64,000 nt of DNA. Source: Clostridiales bacterium. GTDB taxonomy: Bacteria; Bacillota; Clostridia; Oscillospirales; Oscillospiraceae. Both the position numbers and the translations under genes were made by a program. Below, piece by piece: positions 45,257 through 53,089 of the stretch (the first letter of the stretch is position 1; each line of letters opens with the position of its first letter). The notes below the pieces were generated by a model. That model was not told the origin of the DNA and did not search any database. It saw only the letters and a program-made list of their open reading frames with translations. The stretch lies in NCBI GenBank assembly GCA_029008095.1, contig JAQXJB010000019.1, positions 62,001-126,000 on the forward strand, given 5' to 3'.

Positions 45257-47701
45257 ATGTACGAAATTGATCAGTCCTTGCTGCCGCGGATCGATGCGCT
45301 TGAACTGAGCGAGCGCAACAAGGCATGGCGCAAGGCCATGAAGGCTGCTCCCTGGAAAGTTTATGTGGATCGTGAGCGTCTCACCGTGGAATCCTGGAAG
45401 GAGACTGAGGGTGAGGATCTGGAGATTCGTATCGCAAAGATGCTCAAAAAGGTGATGGATAACGTTCCTATCAAGATCCACGAATTTGATGAGATCGTCG
45501 GCCGTCCCACCCCCGGCGTCATCGGATGCCAGACTGCGATCAATGTCTGCGGTGACTACATCCACGACATCTGGAATGATGACGGCATCATCGGCGTCAC
45601 TCTGGACGCTTCCGCTGTGCTGACCCGGGAGGAACTGGAGGTTCTGAGAGAGGCTGTCCGCATCTTTGAACCGATCTGTATGCCCTCCAACACCTATACC
45701 GCATGGCGTGAACTGGTAGGCACCTGGGCTGAGGATGCCGAGGCTGCAAAGCTGAAGGACCCCGGTCTGCAGAACGGCATCACCGGTCAGTCCACCTCTA
45801 CCCTGGATTGGCCCAATATTCTGCCCGCCGGACTCAAGACCTATATCGAGCGCTGCCAGCAGCACATTGATGCCTATATTGCGCAGGGCGGCACCGATGT
45901 GAACAAGGTCTATTTCTGGAAAGCTGCCATCATCTGCCTGCAGGCTACCATTGACCATTCCAAGCGTTATGCAAAACTGGCGCGTGAAATGGCTGCTGAG
46001 ACCGCTGATGAGGCCGAGAAGGCACGTCTGATCCGCATTGCCGAGACCTGCGAATACGTCCCCGAGAATCCGCCCCGTACCTTCCATGAGGCACTGCAAT
46101 TTATGGAGATGTGCTCTCTGGCTAAGATGTTTGAGAACCCCATGCAGAACAACAGCCACTGGGGCCGTGCCGACCAGTACCTCTATCCCTACTTCAAGAA
46201 CGACTTGGCCAACGGTGTTCCTCTGGAGGAGATTGCCTCCGATCTGGCAGACATGATCGGCCGCTGGGGTACCCAGACCTTTGTCTCCGACGATATGAAC
46301 AAGGAAACGCACCAGATCAACTTCGGTATCAACAATGTCATGGTCGGCGGTCTGGGCCAGGATCACACCGATATGTCCAACGAACTGAGCTACCTGATCC
46401 TCCATGTGGTTGCCTGTCTGAAGCTGTCCTCTCCGACCGTGGGCCTGCGTTGGAACGAGCAGACGCCCGACTGGCTGATGAACAAGGCGATCCGCACCAA
46501 TATGGACACCCGCGGCGGCATCCCCCTGTTCCAGAACGACCATATCATGATCCAGCGTTATATCGACTACGGCATCCCCTATGAGGAGGCCTGCGAGTGG
46601 CGTGGCCTCGGCTGCGTGTATCCCTGCCTGCCCAACCGCGCAGAGCACTACGGCGCTGAGGGTGTGGCCGCATTCAATTTGGCGGGCCTGCTGCATGTTA
46701 CACTGCACAACGGCATCGACATCAACGGCAAAAGAACCGGCCTCGAGACCGGCGATCCCCGTTCTTTCAAGACCTTTGAGGAACTTTACGATGCCTTTTT
46801 CAAGCAGCACAAGGCCTTTATCTACCGCGTGTTCTGGCTGGGCGCCGTAGCCCGCGACATCTGCCATCAGTACACCCGCACGCCGCTGCTTTCCATTCTG
46901 GGCATTGAGGCCAGCATGGATCTTGGCCAGGATCTGACTAAGGCGCATCCCGACTACTCCATGTTCGGCATTTCCGACCGCGCCATCATTGACGTTGCCG
47001 ACTCTCTGCTGGCGGTGAAGCACCTGGTGTATGATGATAAAGTGCTGACCATGGATGAGCTGATGGAGGCTCTGGACAGCAACTTTGCCGGCGAGCGCGG
47101 TGAGGAGATCCGCCAGATGTGCCTGCATCAGCCCAAATACGGCAACGATATCAAGGAAGCTGATGATATGGTCAAGCGTGTCAGCGATGAATCCGCCCGC
47201 ATCATCTATTCTTACAACAACGCGCCCTTCCGCAACATGATTATTTCCCGCGAGGGCCTTGCATGGCATTACTTCGGCGGTCTGGGCGCCGGCGCTCTGC
47301 CCAACGGCCGTCCCGCGCTTGAGCCGTTGAACGACGGTTCTCTGTCTCCCATGCGCGGCGCGGACAAGAACGGTCCTACCGCAGTGCTTCTCAGCGCAAT
47401 TTCTTCCGGTTACAGCGATGTCTGCTGCTCTGCGGTTCTCAACCAGAAGTTCAATTCTTCTCTCCTGAAGAGTGAAGAAAGCATTGATAAGCTTGTTGCC
47501 TATACCAATGCCTTCATGAAAAATCACGGCTCCCATATCCAGTATAATATTATGGATACCGAGCAGCTGAAGGATGCAAAGGCAAATCCCGAGAAGTATC
47601 CTGACCTGATCGTTCGCATCGGCGGCTTCTCCGCTTACTTTGTGCAGTTGTCTTCCGGCATTCAGGACGATGTCATTTATCGTAGCGAGTTTGAACTGTA
47701 A
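45257..47701 (+). CDS. Glycyl radical enzyme 1, uncharacterised subgroup
   Basis: An 814-residue protein of the PFL-like superfamily. The radical glycine is G790 in RIGGFSAYF near the C-terminus, followed by QDDVIYRSE. The catalytic thiyl cysteine is C453 in GLGCVYPCLP. The common GRADQYLYPY segment lies near residue 310. At the position two after the cysteine, dehydratases and decarboxylases (glycerol, choline, 4-hydroxyphenylacetate enzymes) carry Glu; here it is Tyr455. There is no second adjacent Cys, so it is not pyruvate formate-lyase. Ser or other non-acid residues occur there in fumarate-adding enzymes, but no bssB/bssC-like small subunits are encoded. The reaction is therefore unknown. 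The start is preceded by AAAGGAGG. Confidence 0.88.
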   Translation: MYEIDQSLLPRIDALELSERNKAWRKAMKAAPWKVYVDRERLTVESWKETEGEDLEIRIAKMLKKVMDNVPIKIHEFDEIVGRPTPGVIGCQTAINVCGDYIHDIWNDDGIIGVTLDASAVLTREELEVLREAVRIFEPICMPSNTYTAWRELVGTWAEDAEAAKLKDPGLQNGITGQSTSTLDWPNILPAGLKTYIERCQQHIDAYIAQGGTDVNKVYFWKAAIICLQATIDHSKRYAKLAREMAAETADEAEKARLIRIAETCEYVPENPPRTFHEALQFMEMCSLAKMFENPMQNNSHWGRADQYLYPYFKNDLANGVPLEEIASDLADMIGRWGTQTFVSDDMNKETHQINFGINNVMVGGLGQDHTDMSNELSYLILHVVACLKLSSPTVGLRWNEQTPDWLMNKAIRTNMDTRGGIPLFQNDHIMIQRYIDYGIPYEEACEWRGLGCVYPCLPNRAEHYGAEGVAAFNLAGLLHVTLHNGIDINGKRTGLETGDPRSFKTFEELYDAFFKQHKAFIYRVFWLGAVARDICHQYTRTPLLSILGIEASMDLGQDLTKAHPDYSMFGISDRAIIDVADSLLAVKHLVYDDKVLTMDELMEALDSNFAGERGEEIRQMCLHQPKYGNDIKEADDMVKRVSDESARIIYSYNNAPFRNMIISREGLAWHYFGGLGAGALPNGRPALEPLNDGSLSPMRGADKNGPTAVLLSAISSGYSDVCCSAVLNQKFNSSLLKSEESIDKLVAYTNAFMKNHGSHIQYNIMDTEQLKDAKANPEKYPDLIVRIGGFSAYFVQLSSGIQDDVIYRSEFEL

Positions 47702-47930
47702 TTCAGCTGAAAAATGCTGTATATTCAAAATTGAAAAAGGAAAACGCGCGGTATGGGCGCATTCCTTGTTTTATTGTCGTAAAGCACAAAGAAATGTTGC
47801 ATTAGGGACAATAAAAGATGATAGTGCTGTACCACAAATTGTTTATGTTCTAACAAAATGCTTTGTGATATATTTTATGTAAAGATTTTGTAAAGCAAAA
47901 CTTTTTAAAGAAACTTTTGGAGGAATTAAA

Positions 47931-48980
47931 ATGAAGAAGATCGTTTCTATTTGTCTTGTTCTTGTTCTCTGTGTTGCACTGATGGCCGGCTGTAGTTCCG
48001 ACAATTCCGGCAACGCTGCTGGCAACACCACAGCAAAGACAGCTCCCGCTGTTGACATCAACAATGGCGCAGAATGCAAAATGGCTTACATCCCCATGGG
48101 TGCCGGCCAGGAAGACTATCCCGTTATTCTCAAGGGTATGCAGGAAGCAATCGCTCTCTATCCCAACGTTTCTCTTGTGACCTGTGACCCCGGCTTCAAC
48201 CCCACCAACCAGATCGACATGATGAAGGAATTCATCAACCAGGAAGTTGACGTTATCTTCATCAATGCCATGGACGGTAACGCTCTCAACAGCACCATCG
48301 CCGAGGCTGAAGAGGCCGGCATTGTTGTGATGTCCATCAACAACGGCGTTGAGGGCAATCACACTGCACACATCCAGAACACCACCTATGATGCCGGTTA
48401 TGAGGCAGCAAAGTTCCTCTCCAGCGTTGCTCCTGCCGGTGCAAAGACCGTTATCCTTGACGTTCCCGCTGAGCTGAAGGCGACCTGCACCATGGGTCAG
48501 GGCTTTGTGGCTTACACCGAAGAGAACGCCGGCTCTTTTGAAATTCTTGAGGAGTACGCACAGTCCATCACCTCTATCGAAGTCGGCTATCAGGCTGCTT
48601 CCGAGGTTCTGGCAAAGTATGACGATATTGACGTTCTCTACTGCGTGAACGATAACACTGCAATCGGCGCTGCTCAGGCTGTCGCTGCTGCAGGTCTGGA
48701 GAATGAGGGCATCATCATCTGGGGTTACTCCGGAACTCCCGCTGCTCTGGATGCCATCGCACAGGGCAAGATCTACGGTACCAGCTACTCCGATCCCTTC
48801 TATGAGGGCTATGCAGCCATGGTTTCCGCTATGAACTTTGTCCAGCTCGGCATCAACGGCAAGAGCCTCGGCAACGAGTACTACGCCAATGTCTATCTGC
48901 CCACCCTGAATGTTACTGCTGACAACGTTTACGATATCATCAGCGGCACTCACTGGGATATGAGCGATTACAATTATTGA
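47931..48980 (+). CDS. Sugar-type (RbsB-like) ABC transporter substrate-binding lipoprotein
   Basis: A 349-residue periplasmic-binding-protein type 1 lipoprotein. The lipobox is LMAGC (C21). The core follows the RbsB pattern: KMAYIPMGAGQEDYPVILKGM, NQEVDVIFINAMDGNALNSTIAEAEEAGIVVMSINN, DAGYEAAKFL, and YCVNDNTAIGAAQAVAAAG. It is probably the receptor for the permeases and ATPase that follow, and the ligand would be the GRE substrate (inference). Abundant receptor is expected, since a terminator-like hairpin follows directly. Confidence 0.88.
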   Translation: MKKIVSICLVLVLCVALMAGCSSDNSGNAAGNTTAKTAPAVDINNGAECKMAYIPMGAGQEDYPVILKGMQEAIALYPNVSLVTCDPGFNPTNQIDMMKEFINQEVDVIFINAMDGNALNSTIAEAEEAGIVVMSINNGVEGNHTAHIQNTTYDAGYEAAKFLSSVAPAGAKTVILDVPAELKATCTMGQGFVAYTEENAGSFEILEEYAQSITSIEVGYQAASEVLAKYDDIDVLYCVNDNTAIGAAQAVAAAGLENEGIIIWGYSGTPAALDAIAQGKIYGTSYSDPFYEGYAAMVSAMNFVQLGINGKSLGNEYYANVYLPTLNVTADNVYDIISGTHWDMSDYNY

Positions 48981-49030
48981 TTTCCTCTTTATCAATAAGC
49001 GAAACGGGCAATAAAGGCAATAAATAAGTA

Positions 49031-49062
49031 TGCGGAGGCCCTACAAGGCCTCCGCATTTTTT
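49031..49062 (+). terminator. Terminator/attenuator behind the binding-protein gene
   Basis: 10-bp arms TGCGGAGGCC / GGCCTCCGCA followed by T6. Its presence shows that the permease cannot start at the in-frame codon within this hairpin (49030). Confidence 0.85.
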
Positions 49063-49107
49063 AATGTGCTTATCAATTTATACTATGAACTCAATGGAGT
49101 GAAAGCC

Positions 49108-50130
49108 TTGAAAATAAGTCAGAAACTTACTCGTAAGCTCATTACGCTCGGTTTGATTATTCTCCTGTCTGTGATCTTCACGGTAACAGCACCGGGCTTT
49201 ATGAAACTTAGAAATATTCAGGAAATATTCCGTGTTGCCGCTTATACCGGCATCATCTGCGTGGGTGTTTCCTTTGTTTTGATCGGCGGCGGAATTGATC
49301 TTTCCTCCGGCGGTATTATTTGTTTCACTGGTATTGTTGCCTGCCGTCTGGCATGCATGAATGTCCCAATGCCTGTTGTTGTGCTGGTCGCTCTGGTCAT
49401 GGGTGCGGCCTGCGGCTTTCTCAACGGCTGGGTCATTACCCGATTCCACCTGAACGATTTCATTACCACGCTGGCTACCGGCTTTGTATTTACCGGCTTC
49501 GGTCTTGTTGCACTGTTGAAGGACAGCAAGGGCGCCATTGTTTCTCAGGCAATCAAGAACAAGGGCTTCCTTCTTCTTGGAAAACATGTTTCCGGCTTCT
49601 ACTATATTGCAATAGCCTGGGTGATCCTGGTCATCATCTCCTGGTTCATCCTGACCCGCACCCGTTACGGCCTGCATGTGTATGCAATGGGCTCCAATGC
49701 AAAGAGCTCTGAAATGAGCGGTATCAATGTTAACCGCATGAAGATATCCACATTCACCATCTGCGGTGCCTGCTGCGCTGTCGGCGCCGTATTTACTGTT
49801 GCTTACCAGCAGACCGCATATCTCAGCCTGGGCTCTGCAATGGGCTTTAACGCTGTTGCGGCCTGCGTTGTCGGCGGTGTTATGCTGGGCGGTGGCCGCG
49901 GTGATACTGCGGGCGCCTTCCTCGGTGCGATTTTTATGACGCTTGTGAATAACGGTATGTATAAATATGGGCTGGATACATCCTGGCAATATGTGTTCCA
50001 GGGCGCTGTGATTTTGATCGCCATTATTGCGGACGCAGCCTTCGGTGTTCTGACTGCAAGAAAGTTCCGTAATCAGGCTGACGCTGCGGAAAACTCTGAA
50101 AATGCACTGGAAGGGGGTAAGACGGAATGA
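49108..50130 (+). CDS. ABC transporter permease 1 (RbsC-like)
   Basis: An about 340-residue protein with roughly 8-10 membrane helices. Typical BPD_transp_2 segments are VSFVLIGGGIDLSSGGIICFTGI, FLNGWVITRFHLNDFITTLATGFVF, and the C-terminal NAVAACVVGGVMLGGGRGDTAGAFLGA. I chose the TTG at 49108, behind GGAGTG; starts further upstream lie inside the terminator. It overlaps the ATPase gene by 4 bases (ATGA). Confidence 0.88.
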   Translation: MKISQKLTRKLITLGLIILLSVIFTVTAPGFMKLRNIQEIFRVAAYTGIICVGVSFVLIGGGIDLSSGGIICFTGIVACRLACMNVPMPVVVLVALVMGAACGFLNGWVITRFHLNDFITTLATGFVFTGFGLVALLKDSKGAIVSQAIKNKGFLLLGKHVSGFYYIAIAWVILVIISWFILTRTRYGLHVYAMGSNAKSSEMSGINVNRMKISTFTICGACCAVGAVFTVAYQQTAYLSLGSAMGFNAVAACVVGGVMLGGGRGDTAGAFLGAIFMTLVNNGMYKYGLDTSWQYVFQGAVILIAIIADAAFGVLTARKFRNQADAAENSENALEGGKTE

Positions 50131-51638
50131 GCGAAGAACTGATCCTCCGTACAGAAAACGTCTGCAAATCCTTCAACGGCATTCAGGTTCTCAAAAACGT
50201 GAACCTTGAGATCAAAAAGGGCGAAATTCACGCGCTGATGGGTGAAAACGGCGCAGGTAAATCCACCATCATCAAAATCATCACCGGTGTCTATACAAAG
50301 GATGACGGCGAAATCTATGTCGACGGCAAACATGTGAATATCAATTCCCGTCAGGACGCTGCGGCTGCCGGTATCTCCGTTATTTATCAGGAGCTCTCCC
50401 TTGTTCCTGATTTGACCGTTACGGAAAATATCTTCCTCGGTCATGAGATCATGAAAAAAGGACTGCCAGACAGAAAAGAGATGCGCCGTCAGGTCCAGGC
50501 CCTCATCGATAAGTACGGATTTATCATTCAGCCCGACGCTGTCGTGGCGTCCATGGGCATGGCGCAGCGCCAGATGACCGAAATTTTGAAGGCGCTTTCC
50601 ACCGAAGCAAAGCTACTCATCATGGACGAGCCGACCACCTCCCTCTCTGCAAGCGAGACTGAACAGCTCTTTGTCACCATGGAAGGCCTCCGTGCGCACG
50701 GCACCAGTATTCTCTATATTTCCCACCGCCTTGAGGAGATCTACCGCGTGACCGACCGCCTGACCATCATGCGCAACGGCGAGGTCGTCGGCGTTGTCGA
50801 TTCCAAGACCGTTGAGCCTGACACCGTGACCACGCTTATGATCGGCCACGAGCTGGAAAAGACCGGTGCGCGTGTCCCCAACATCAATGAGAACCACTAC
50901 ATAGAGGTCAAGGATCTTTCCCTCGGCAACCTTCTCCACGATATCAACTTCAAGGCATACAGCGGCGAGATCCTCGGCATCGGCGGCTTGGTCGGCTCCG
51001 GCCGCACAGAGCTTGTCAGTTGCATTTACGGTGCGATCAAGACATATAAGGGTTCCATCACGCTTGACGGAAAACCTGTCAGCAAAAATGTTGCAACGAA
51101 CATCAGAAACGGCTTCGGCATGGTTCCTGAGGACAGAAGAACCCAGGGGCTTTTTCCACAGCTTTCCATTCTGAGAAATATCACCATTTCAAGCTATGAC
51201 CGTCTTGCTTTCGGCGGCGCGATTGTAAATGGAAAGGCGGAGAGCGAACATGCAGAAAAGGCAATTGCGGATTACGATGTTCGTCCCGCTTTGAAGAAGC
51301 TCCCCGTTCAGAACCTCTCAGGCGGTAACCAGCAGAAGGTCGTTCTCGGCCGCTGGCTCAGCCGTGATGTCGATGTGCTCATTCTGGATGAACCCACCGT
51401 CGGCGTTGACGTCGGCGTAAAAGCCGAGCTTTACGGCTATATGCGTAAGCTTGCGGACAAGGGCGCCATTATCATCATGGTGTCTTCTGACCTTGCGGAG
51501 CTCACGGATGTATCTGACAGAGTTCTCGTTCTTCATAACGGAACCATTTTCCAGGAATTCCGCGACCATAGTGCCACGCAGCAGGCAGTGCTTCTTGCTT
51601 CCTCCGGTGTGGCGGCAAAGGAGGGCGACGTACTGTGA
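50127..51638 (+). CDS. ABC transporter double ATP-binding protein (RbsA/MglA-like)
   Basis: A 503-residue ATPase with two nucleotide-binding domains fused, the form used by ribose, galactose and autoinducer-2 type importers. NBD1 has Walker A MGENGAGKST and Walker B LLIMDEPTTSLSAS; its signature is degenerate (ASMGMAQRQMTEI). NBD2 has an imperfect Walker A GGLVGSGRTEL, a full signature LSGGNQQKVVLGRWL and Walker B VLILDEPTVGVDVG. This asymmetry is usual for the family. It overlaps both neighbouring permease genes. Confidence 0.95.
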   Translation: MSEELILRTENVCKSFNGIQVLKNVNLEIKKGEIHALMGENGAGKSTIIKIITGVYTKDDGEIYVDGKHVNINSRQDAAAAGISVIYQELSLVPDLTVTENIFLGHEIMKKGLPDRKEMRRQVQALIDKYGFIIQPDAVVASMGMAQRQMTEILKALSTEAKLLIMDEPTTSLSASETEQLFVTMEGLRAHGTSILYISHRLEEIYRVTDRLTIMRNGEVVGVVDSKTVEPDTVTTLMIGHELEKTGARVPNINENHYIEVKDLSLGNLLHDINFKAYSGEILGIGGLVGSGRTELVSCIYGAIKTYKGSITLDGKPVSKNVATNIRNGFGMVPEDRRTQGLFPQLSILRNITISSYDRLAFGGAIVNGKAESEHAEKAIADYDVRPALKKLPVQNLSGGNQQKVVLGRWLSRDVDVLILDEPTVGVDVGVKAELYGYMRKLADKGAIIIMVSSDLAELTDVSDRVLVLHNGTIFQEFRDHSATQQAVLLASSGVAAKEGDVL

Positions 51639-52645
51639 AAAAGAAAAATTTCCTTTCCAACGCATGGGGCCAGCGTGCTCTCATTTTGGCGGTGCTGCTG
51701 ATTATCATGCTCATCGGCAACCGCAGTTTCTTCTCTCTCGGCAACCTCCGCACGATCCTCATGTCCATCGCAATTTACGGCATCATGTCCTGCGGCATGC
51801 TCCTTGCAATGCTGACGGGCGGCATCGACCTCGCAATGGGCTCTACTGCGGCACTGACAAGTGTAATCTGCCTGTGGTGGTATAACGGTCATGGCATGAC
51901 AAACGGCGCGTTTTTTGTAGGACTCATTTTCGCCATCCTGACAGCCTGCTGTGTCGGCCTGCTTCACGGTGTGTGCGATGCATACTTCATGCTACCGTCT
52001 TTCGTTGTAACGCTGGCTACCAGCAACCTGCTTTATGGCTTGGCCTCCGCAATTTTGAAGGGCTCTTTCATTCACTTGACCAATACCGAGGGCTTTTTCT
52101 ACAAAATCGCAAATACCAAGCTGTTCAGCATCCCCATGCCCATCATTATCTTTATAGTTGTGGCGGTCATAGTGGGACTGATCTTGGCTTTCACTGTTTT
52201 CGGACGCAGAGTATATGCGGTTGGCGCAAACAGAGTTGCCGCTGAAGTTGTTGGTATCAATTCCCGGGCCTTCCGAGTCGGCTGCTATGTCATCTGCTCT
52301 CTCACGGCCTGCATCGGAGGTATTGTCCTTACCTCCATGAACTATGTGACCTCCGCGACCACAGCCCAGGGCTATGAGAGCATGGTCATGCTCGCGCTGG
52401 TCGTCGGCGGCGCGGACATCATGGGCGGCTATGGCGACATTGGCGGCGCCGTGTTCGGTGCGCTTCTTGCCGGACTGGTGAGCAACATGATCGTTATGCT
52501 CAACATCGACACCAACTATTCTCAGGCTGTCCAGGGTGTTATCATCGTTCTTGCAGTTGCTTTCAATGTATATCATAACCGAAAGGCTGCCGGTATGATC
52601 GCACCCCGTACCAGTAAGAATAAGAAATTAGCTACCAAACAATAA
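51635..52645 (+). CDS. ABC transporter permease 2 (RbsC-like)
   Basis: A 336-residue permease of the same family as the other one, probably forming a heterodimer with it. It has GMLLAMLTGGIDLAMGSTAALTS, LLHGVCDAYFMLPSFVVTLATSNLLYG, and the C-terminal VMLALVVGGADIMGGYGDIGGAVFGALLAG. The start is GTG, overlapping the ATPase stop by 4 bases. Two non-identical permeases distinguish this system from classical ribose importers with one RbsC. Confidence 0.9.
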   Translation: MKKKNFLSNAWGQRALILAVLLIIMLIGNRSFFSLGNLRTILMSIAIYGIMSCGMLLAMLTGGIDLAMGSTAALTSVICLWWYNGHGMTNGAFFVGLIFAILTACCVGLLHGVCDAYFMLPSFVVTLATSNLLYGLASAILKGSFIHLTNTEGFFYKIANTKLFSIPMPIIIFIVVAVIVGLILAFTVFGRRVYAVGANRVAAEVVGINSRAFRVGCYVICSLTACIGGIVLTSMNYVTSATTAQGYESMVMLALVVGGADIMGGYGDIGGAVFGALLAGLVSNMIVMLNIDTNYSQAVQGVIIVLAVAFNVYHNRKAAGMIAPRTSKNKKLATKQ

Positions 52646-52806
52646 AAGGGAATATAGAAACAATTATTATCCACCATAGTGAGGCAATCTGCCTGTGGAT
52701 AGGCTCACTAAATATTATAAGTTTATCGAGATCGAGCAGGCCTTTGCTGACTCCCATTCCGGCGATGTCATTAAGCCCATTCGGCTCTTTGATTGAGCTG
52801 ATATTG

Positions 52807-52840
52807 AAAAAGGACAGAAGAATTTCTACTGTCCTTTTTC
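52807..52840 (+). terminator. Terminator of the ABC transporter operon
   Basis: 11-bp arms AAAAAGGACAG / CTGTCCTTTTT. It separates the transporter genes from the second GRE gene. Confidence 0.75.
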
Positions 52841-52845
52841 TGTAT

Positions 52846-53031
52846 GCAAAGTCGATGCCGCCTATCCTGCTGCAGCAAGGCACAGCGGATGGCATTATAC
52901 CCTACCAGATGGCAGAGCTGATGCACAAGCAGGTGCGCGAGATTTGCGGAGAGGGAAGAGCGCAGCTTGATATATTTGAGGGCTGGATCCACTCTGACCC
53001 CGTTTCATGGAAAAGAACAATTTGGAAATAG
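52846..53031 (+). pseudogene. 3' fragment of an alpha/beta-hydrolase gene
   Basis: The translated stretch MPPILLQQGTADGIIPYQMA ... GWIHSDPVSW resembles the C-terminal catalytic part of esterase/prolyl-oligopeptidase-like alpha/beta hydrolases, where HGTAD carries the catalytic Asp and a late GxxH the catalytic His. Only about 60 codons remain. No N-terminal part, serine-nucleophile motif or ribosome binding site precedes it, and a terminator lies just upstream. This is probably a decayed remnant, hinting that an esterase once belonged to the cluster. Confidence 0.55.
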
Positions 53032-53089
53032 TGTTGAATTTCTTTGATGAAAATCTGCGATAATTTCCCCAAAAGGAGCTGAAAAAATA

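Noticed and set aside
45257..47701. Naming the GREs pyruvate formate-lyase, glycerol dehydratase, choline lyase or hydroxyphenylacetate decarboxylase
   Set aside because: The adjacent-cysteine pair of PFL and the Cys-x-Glu of the dehydratases and decarboxylases are both missing, and the partner genes of these pathways are absent.
44867..47728. 953-residue open frame on the minus strand
   Set aside because: Lies opposite the first GRE and part of the activase, whose motifs are unmistakable. The long antisense frame is an effect of biased codons in a highly expressed gene.
49030..49107. Earlier start for the first RbsC-like permease
   Set aside because: The codons overlap a perfect terminator hairpin with T6, and GGAGTG precedes the TTG at 49108.
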